DNA from: Akkermansiaceae bacterium
GTDB taxonomy: Bacteria; Verrucomicrobiota; Verrucomicrobiia; Verrucomicrobiales; DEV007
Length of the DNA stretch: 46,209 bases
Assembly: GCA_024233005.1 (NCBI GenBank)
Contig: JACKQE010000021.1
Coordinates: 1-46,209 of the forward strand
Direction: 5' to 3'
Shown: positions 42,009-46,209 of the stretch, piece after piece
Layout: every line of letters begins with the position of its first letter
How positions within the stretch are numbered: position 1 is the stretch's first letter
The notes under the pieces: generated by a model
Database searches by the model: none
What the model was told of the DNA's origin: nothing
What the model saw: only the letters and a program-made list of their open reading frames with translations
Made by a program: the position numbers and the translations under genes

Positions 42009-42740
42009 TCAGATTTCGGTGGAGCGTGACTTGACCCGCAGGCTCATGGCCCACTCCCGCGCGAAATCGCGCTGATACCTGAGATTGACCGCCAGCGTGA
42101 TGAGGAGGGCGATCAGGGCGCCGGTCATGGCCAAAGCCATGTCTTTCTGCGCATCCCAGAAATCCCCCTGCGCTCCGACATAGGCCACTCCGATGTCTCC
42201 GGCGAAAATTTCGGCCGCGGCCCACTCAAACAGTTCGTAGAGAGCGGAAGAGGACAGGACGAGATCCAGAGGCAGGAAATACCCCCAAAAACCCCGGGCC
42301 CGTGCCAGGGACAGAAAGATCTCCCGCACCGGATAGGCCAGCAGCAACCCATAGAGAAAATGGACCAACCGATCAAAGTGGTTCCGTTCCCAGCCCATCA
42401 TTTCATTGAGTGACCTGCCGAAAAGGCTCTGCCACCAGACGTCATAAGGGACATTGGAGTAGGTGTAGTGCGCGCCCAGTTCGTGAAGGTAGTAAAAAAG
42501 AAACACCAGCGTCCAGGAAAGCCGGGAAAAAGGGAGTTTCCGGTAGATGGCCCAGAGGACCGGGAGGGCGGCGAGAACCAACACATTCTCCAACAGCCAG
42601 TCCTGGGGAAAGTGGCATCCCCACGCCGAGAGGAGGATCGCGATGATCAGACCCAGCGACAAGACCCGGACATGGAGCCGGTGCGCGGCATTGCGGGGTT
42701 GGCGCACAGGAACTCGGTCGCGCTGGTTTGGGGAAGGCAT
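42009..42740 (-). CDS. DUF2238 (YjdF family) membrane protein
   Basis: 243 residues with about six membrane segments. DUF2238 marks are FYYLHELGAHYTYSNVPYD, GWERNHFDRLVHFLYGLLLA and the YELFEWAAAEIFAGDIGVAY loop, followed by the conserved GTQGD-like GAQGDFWDAQKDMALA. The His/Asp/Glu/Arg residues in these loops are conserved in the family and may bind a metal or substrate. No function is known; E. coli YjdF belongs to the same group. Its start is 67 bases past the stop of the AI-2E-family gene on the same strand. Confidence 0.9.
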   Translation of the reverse strand: MPSPNQRDRVPVRQPRNAAHRLHVRVLSLGLIIAILLSAWGCHFPQDWLLENVLVLAALPVLWAIYRKLPFSRLSWTLVFLFYYLHELGAHYTYSNVPYDVWWQSLFGRSLNEMMGWERNHFDRLVHFLYGLLLAYPVREIFLSLARARGFWGYFLPLDLVLSSSALYELFEWAAAEIFAGDIGVAYVGAQGDFWDAQKDMALAMTGALIALLITLAVNLRYQRDFAREWAMSLRVKSRSTEI

Positions 42741-42807
42741 CGTCTCTCCTTATCGTGCCCGTGGTCAATCGGACGCGTCAAGGCTTTTCCGCCGCAGACT
42801 GCGGTTC

Positions 42808-44163
42808 TCAGGCCGTGGCAGGTTTGTCCTCGGGGGCTTCCGGATGAGGGGCCGGTTGCTCGGGACGGTTCTCTGCGTCCCCGGACGGTCCCAGTTGACG
42901 CTCCCAGATGTATCGACGGAAGAGGACTTTCAACGCGGCCGTAAGCGGCACCGCCAGCAGGGCGCCGAGGAGACCTCCGAGAATGAGCGACCAAAACAGC
43001 ACCGAAAAGATCACCGTCAACGGGTGGAGGCCGACGGAATCCCCCACAATGCGAGGCGCGGTGACCAGTCCGTTGATTTGTTGGACGATCAGAAACAGCC
43101 CGAGCACGATCAGGGGATACGCCCAGACCTGGGTTGGCAGGACGCTCCAGGTGTGCAGGTAAACTTCATAGGTGGAAGTGCCATCTGGAAGGGTATGGGT
43201 GATGAGCTTGGCGGCATCGTAGGAGGCGAGATCAGCGGCGGGAATGGACTGCTTGGCGCCGAAATGCCAGAGCGCGATCAGGACCGCCGGGACGAGGCAG
43301 AGGAGGCTGCCGATATAGGGGAGCAGCCCCAGCAGTCCCACAAAGACGCCGATGAGGAGACCATAGGGAAGTCCGATCACGGTGAGGGCGATGCCCACGA
43401 GGGCGCCATCGATCATGCTGACGAGCATCTGGCCGCGGAAGAAGGAAATCAGGTAGCCGTTGATCTCCTGCATCGTTTCCACCACCTCATCCTTGAACTC
43501 CGATGCCCGCAGCGGGAGATAGTCCGACCAGGAACGGGCTATCATTGGCCCCTCCTTCATGAAGTAATAGAGGTAGACGGGCACCAGGGCGAACCCGATG
43601 ACATACCCGATCAGGCCCAATCCGGTGGAGATCCAGCCGGTCAATTTGGAGACCAGCTGGGTACCCCATTTCGGGGCTTCGGTGGAGATCCAGTCGATCC
43701 CCTTGTCATAGTATTGCTGGGCAACGGGTGATCCCAGGCGGTCCCGGACGGTGGCATAGGAGCTCTTCACGGTTTCCCCGATCCGGGTCTGGATGTCTCC
43801 CCATTTCCCGGCCAGTTCCGATGCCTGGCCGAACGTGGGGACAAACACCGCCACCGCCAGCAGCATCAGCGCGAGCAAAAAGCCACAGAACACCAGCATC
43901 GTGGCCCGGGGGCGCTTCCACCCTTTGTTGACCAGCAGAGCCACCAGGGGTTCCAGGAGGTAGGCAATGATGCCTGCCGCCGCGATGGGGACGAGGACCG
44001 GTTGGAGAAAGCTCAGGACCCAACTGAAGAGGGCGATCCCCCCGACCGCGATGACCCCGATGATCACCGCTGACAAGGCCGTCACCGCGGCCCAGAGCGT
44101 TTTTCTCTGGGAGCGCGAGGGAATCTCGGCAGGTGCGGGCGTCTCGGGAACCGTCTCGGACAT
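42808..44163 (-). CDS. AI-2E family transporter (PerM/YdgG-type)
   Basis: 451 residues. About eight membrane segments with the family's central extracytoplasmic loop. It opens with a charged tail and then SWVLSFLQPVLVPIAAAGIIAYLLEPL; later come YLYYFMKEGPMI, FFRGQMLVSMIDGALVGIAL and GLYG-like GLPYGLLIGVFVGLLGLLPY, where the GLLPYIGSLL stretch is the clearest marker. The C-terminal tail (~30 residues) is Pro/Glu-rich. The family name comes from E. coli TqsA, but most homologues, such as PerM-like proteins and Na+/H+ antiporters, do not move autoinducer-2; the substrate here is open. No quorum-sensing gene is nearby. A hydrophilic loop of ~50 residues (about 282-330) between two membrane segments is longer than usual. 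Confidence 0.88.
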   Translation of the reverse strand: MSETVPETPAPAEIPSRSQRKTLWAAVTALSAVIIGVIAVGGIALFSWVLSFLQPVLVPIAAAGIIAYLLEPLVALLVNKGWKRPRATMLVFCGFLLALMLLAVAVFVPTFGQASELAGKWGDIQTRIGETVKSSYATVRDRLGSPVAQQYYDKGIDWISTEAPKWGTQLVSKLTGWISTGLGLIGYVIGFALVPVYLYYFMKEGPMIARSWSDYLPLRASEFKDEVVETMQEINGYLISFFRGQMLVSMIDGALVGIALTVIGLPYGLLIGVFVGLLGLLPYIGSLLCLVPAVLIALWHFGAKQSIPAADLASYDAAKLITHTLPDGTSTYEVYLHTWSVLPTQVWAYPLIVLGLFLIVQQINGLVTAPRIVGDSVGLHPLTVIFSVLFWSLILGGLLGALLAVPLTAALKVLFRRYIWERQLGPSGDAENRPEQPAPHPEAPEDKPATA

Positions 44164-44362
44164 GGTCGGACTGTAGCGGGAGTCCGAGCCTTCTGCCAGA
44201 GGAAATGCGTCCGTTCTGGCGTCTCCTGATCCGCTGCTCCGGTGCGGCCTTCCCCGTGCCTGAGGGCGGCATTGGGAAAGCAGTGAAGCACTGCTTCCGG
44301 GGGCGGTTGGGTGTTGTTACCCATGCTCCCGGGATGCGAAACAGGATCGTCCGTCCGGAAAA

Positions 44363-45727
44363 TCACTTTCCGCGTCGGCGGTACCATTCCTGGAAACTCT
44401 CCTTCGGAGGCGGAGGGAGGTCCCGGGTTTTGGTCCAGGGATCAAGATGGATCCGGTTGGCGAGGGGGAGGAATTTCCGCGCCCACCAGCCGGCCATGCG
44501 GAACACCCGGGGATGGCGGAAAACAAAGGCGGCGGCGCGCATCGCGAGGCGTTTCATCCATCCGGTATGGCCCTCGGCAACAATTTCCTGCCGCCATTTC
44601 AGGAGCTGGGTATGGATGTCGATCTTGACCGGACAGACCGCACTGCAGGAGCCGCACAGCGTCGAGGCAAAGGGCAGGCTGGCATGCTGTTTCCGGTCGA
44701 TGTTTGGTGCCAGGATGGAGCCGATGGGGCCGGCGATGAAGTAGCTGTAGCTGAAGCCGCCGCTGCGCCGGTAGACCGGACAGGTGTTGAAGCAGGCGGC
44801 GCACCGGATGCAGGCGAGGCTTTTGCGGAAATCGGGCCGGGCGAGCTGGCGGGAGCGGCCGTTGTCGACGATGACGACATGCATTTCCTGTCCGCGGCGG
44901 GGTTTGAGGAAATGCGAGGAAAACGAGGTGATCGGCTGGCCCGTGGCACTGCGGGCCAGGAGCCGGAGAAAGACCCCGAGGTGCTCCTGCCGGGGGATGA
45001 TTTTCTCGAGGCCCATGCAGGCGATGTGGACGGGGGCGAGATGGGCCCCCATGTCGGCATTGCCTTCATTCGTGCAGACGACAAAGCCCCCGGTTTCGGC
45101 CACGGCGAAATTGATGCCGGTGAGGGCGGCGTCGGCCGCGAAATAGCGCTTCCTCAGATCCTGCCGGGCCACCTCGGTGAGGGCCTGGGCATCATCGAGA
45201 CCTTCGGGGGTTCCCATGGTCCGGTGAAACAACTCTCCGACTTCGCTCCGCTTCAAGTGGATCGCCGGCATCACGATATGGCTCGGAGCCCCTTTTTCCA
45301 ACTGGACGATGCGTTCTCCGAGATCGGTGTCGATGACTTCAATGCCGTGTTCGGCCAGGCAGGGATTGAGGTGGCATTCCTCGGTCAGCATGGACTTGCT
45401 TTTGACGAGGCGCTTCGCCCCGTGACGCTGGAGGATGCCGAGGACGATCCGGTTGTGCTCCTCCCCGTCCCGCGCCCAGTGGACGGTGATGCCGTTGGCT
45501 TCGGCCCGGTCGGCGAACTCCTCCAGATACCCGGAAAGTTGGGACAGGGTGTGCTCCTTGATCTGCGAGGCGGTCTCGCGCAGCAATTCCCACTCCGGAA
45601 CCCGGGAGGCCATCCGGTCCCGTTTGGTCCGCACCATCCAGAGCGTCTCGTCATGCCAGGCGCTGCGCTCCGGGTCCTGGAGAAAGTCATGGGCGGCGCG
45701 GGGATGGGAGTCGGTGGTCGGCAGCAT
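44363..45727 (-). CDS. lutB: Lactate utilization iron-sulfur protein LutB
   Basis: 454 residues from the ATG at 45727; an ATG at 45763 would overlap the upstream gene. The N-terminal ~280 residues are the LUD domain (RLVKSKSMLTEECHLNPCLA, GINFAVAETGGFVVCTNEGN), followed by two 4Fe-4S motifs, CIRCAACFNTCP and CGSCSAVCP, typical of LutB/LldF. With LutA and LutC it oxidises L-lactate to pyruvate at the inner membrane, feeding electrons to the respiratory chain. It starts four bases after the lutA stop. The usual third gene, lutC, does not follow: the next 199 bases are non-coding and the next gene is the AI-2E-family transporter. Confidence 0.92.
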   Translation of the reverse strand: MLPTTDSHPRAAHDFLQDPERSAWHDETLWMVRTKRDRMASRVPEWELLRETASQIKEHTLSQLSGYLEEFADRAEANGITVHWARDGEEHNRIVLGILQRHGAKRLVKSKSMLTEECHLNPCLAEHGIEVIDTDLGERIVQLEKGAPSHIVMPAIHLKRSEVGELFHRTMGTPEGLDDAQALTEVARQDLRKRYFAADAALTGINFAVAETGGFVVCTNEGNADMGAHLAPVHIACMGLEKIIPRQEHLGVFLRLLARSATGQPITSFSSHFLKPRRGQEMHVVIVDNGRSRQLARPDFRKSLACIRCAACFNTCPVYRRSGGFSYSYFIAGPIGSILAPNIDRKQHASLPFASTLCGSCSAVCPVKIDIHTQLLKWRQEIVAEGHTGWMKRLAMRAAAFVFRHPRVFRMAGWWARKFLPLANRIHLDPWTKTRDLPPPPKESFQEWYRRRGK

Positions 45728-45731
45728 GGTC

Positions 45732-46209
45732 TCAGAGGGCGTTGCCGGCGAGGATTTCGGCAATGTGAAGGACTTTCACCGTTGAACCGGCGCGTGAGGC
45801 CAGCCCTCCGAGATGCATCAGGCAAGACATGTCGGCGCTGGTGATGAACTCGGCCCCGTGACGCTCATGGTCCGCCAGCCGGTCATTGCCCATGGCCGCG
45901 GAGACGTCGCCTTCCTGGACAGAAAAAGTTCCCCCGAAACCACAGCATTCATCAGCGCGATCCAGTGGCACGAGCTCCAGTCCCCGGACCATTCCGAGCA
46001 GGCGGGCCGGCTTGGAGAACGCGGGGATCTGGCATTCGCTGGGACGTCCCAGCCCCAGGCCGCGCAGCCCATGGCAGCTCTGATGCAGCCCGACCCGGTG
46101 GGGAAAGGTGGCCTCCAGTCTTTCCACCCGGGCGATGTCATGCAGGAACTCGCAGAGTTCATGGATCCGGTGGGACAGGGGATCGCCGCGCTGCTCGAGG
46201 TGCTCTTTC
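45732..46209 (-). CDS. lutA: Lactate utilization protein LutA (CCG domain), 5' part outside the window
   Basis: The frame is open to the last base of the window, so the start lies beyond it; about 158 C-terminal residues are visible. The second cysteine-rich (CCG) domain is present, with HQSCHGLRGLGLG and the hallmark DECCGFGGTFSV, which together form an iron-sulfur or disulfide site as in heterodisulfide reductase and glycolate oxidase GlcF subunits. LutA is one of three LutABC subunits for L-lactate oxidation. GlcF is an alternative, but the four-base spacing to lutB decides for LutA. Confidence 0.9.
   Translation of the reverse strand, partial: KEHLEQRGDPLSHRIHELCEFLHDIARVERLEATFPHRVGLHQSCHGLRGLGLGRPSECQIPAFSKPARLLGMVRGLELVPLDRADECCGFGGTFSVQEGDVSAAMGNDRLADHERHGAEFITSADMSCLMHLGGLASRAGSTVKVLHIAEILAGNAL

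Noticed and set aside
44278..44296. AAGCAGTG/CACTGCTT hairpin after lutB
   Set aside because: Perfect 8-bp stem but no T run on the minus strand; kept out of the feature list as unproven.
1..46209. CRISPR arrays, insertion sequences, prophage genes, tRNA and rRNA genes
   Set aside because: Looked for spaced repeats, transposase or integrase motifs and cloverleaf-type sequences; none found by eye. The only repeats are inside coding regions or single operators.

Overview
The window is a gene-dense, high-GC chromosomal segment from a Gram-negative heterotroph, most likely of the Verrucomicrobiota (Planctomycetota is the alternative). The evidence is the Planctomycete/Verrucomicrobia-type PSCyt1-DUF1549-DUF1553 and DUF1501 pair, a DUF1552 protein, a multi-CxxCH cytochrome of the same flavour, a Ser/Gly-tailed FmdB protein, and weak or absent Shine-Dalgarno sequences. 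I see no rRNA, tRNA, CRISPR array, insertion sequence or phage gene, and no gene-free stretch over 300 bases. 37 protein genes are supported; the first (transglutaminase-like) and the last (lutA-like) run off the window.

Layout. 1-8.8 kb: a partial transglutaminase-like gene, a SanA-type envelope protein, an NnrS membrane protein, and a complete RND efflux operon (adaptor, pump, outer-membrane factor) closed by a perfect hairpin. 8.8-12.3 kb (minus strand): a sugar-nucleotide group made of a nucleotidyltransferase, a homoserine-dehydrogenase-like oxidoreductase with a SAF-like tail, and a C-methyltransferase. 12.4-15.7 kb: a parvulin without a signal peptide, an ammonium transporter behind a good sigma-54-type promoter, and an ECF sigma factor. 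15.8-18.9 kb (minus): a membrane-anchored protein with four tandem helix-hairpin-helix modules and, upstream of it, a solitary beta-class DNA methyltransferase with an AT-hook. 19.1-23.1 kb: a SulP anion transporter, YbjQ, a rhodanese, an L,D-transpeptidase lipoprotein and an FmdB zinc-ribbon protein.

23.2-29.0 kb: an unrecognised single-pass membrane protein followed by a compact three-gene ABC transporter. Its two permeases are paralogues, and each carries a large extracytoplasmic peptidase-like domain: the second has an intact HExxH-x22-E gluzincin site and the first has lost it. This is the most unusual arrangement in the window. 29.1-34.1 kb: a five-CxxCH cytochrome, divergent from fabG, 6-phosphogluconolactonase, a YedK/HMCES-type DNA-protein crosslink protein and a small membrane protein. 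34.2-41.9 kb: a DUF1552 protein, an AraC regulator, and a divergent PSCyt1/DUF1549/DUF1553 gene with two inserted beta-sandwich-like modules followed by its DUF1501 partner. 42.0-46.2 kb (minus): a DUF2238 protein, an AI-2E-family transporter, and lutB and lutA for lactate oxidation.

How the genes fit together: much of the window concerns the envelope and the periplasm (efflux, cell-wall crosslinking, surface sugar modification, cytochromes, secreted Planctomycete-type proteins). Nutrient genes (amt, SulP, lactate oxidation, pentose phosphate) and DNA-transaction genes (methyltransferase, HhH protein, YedK) lie between them. Function calls rest on motif recognition by eye; no database search was possible.
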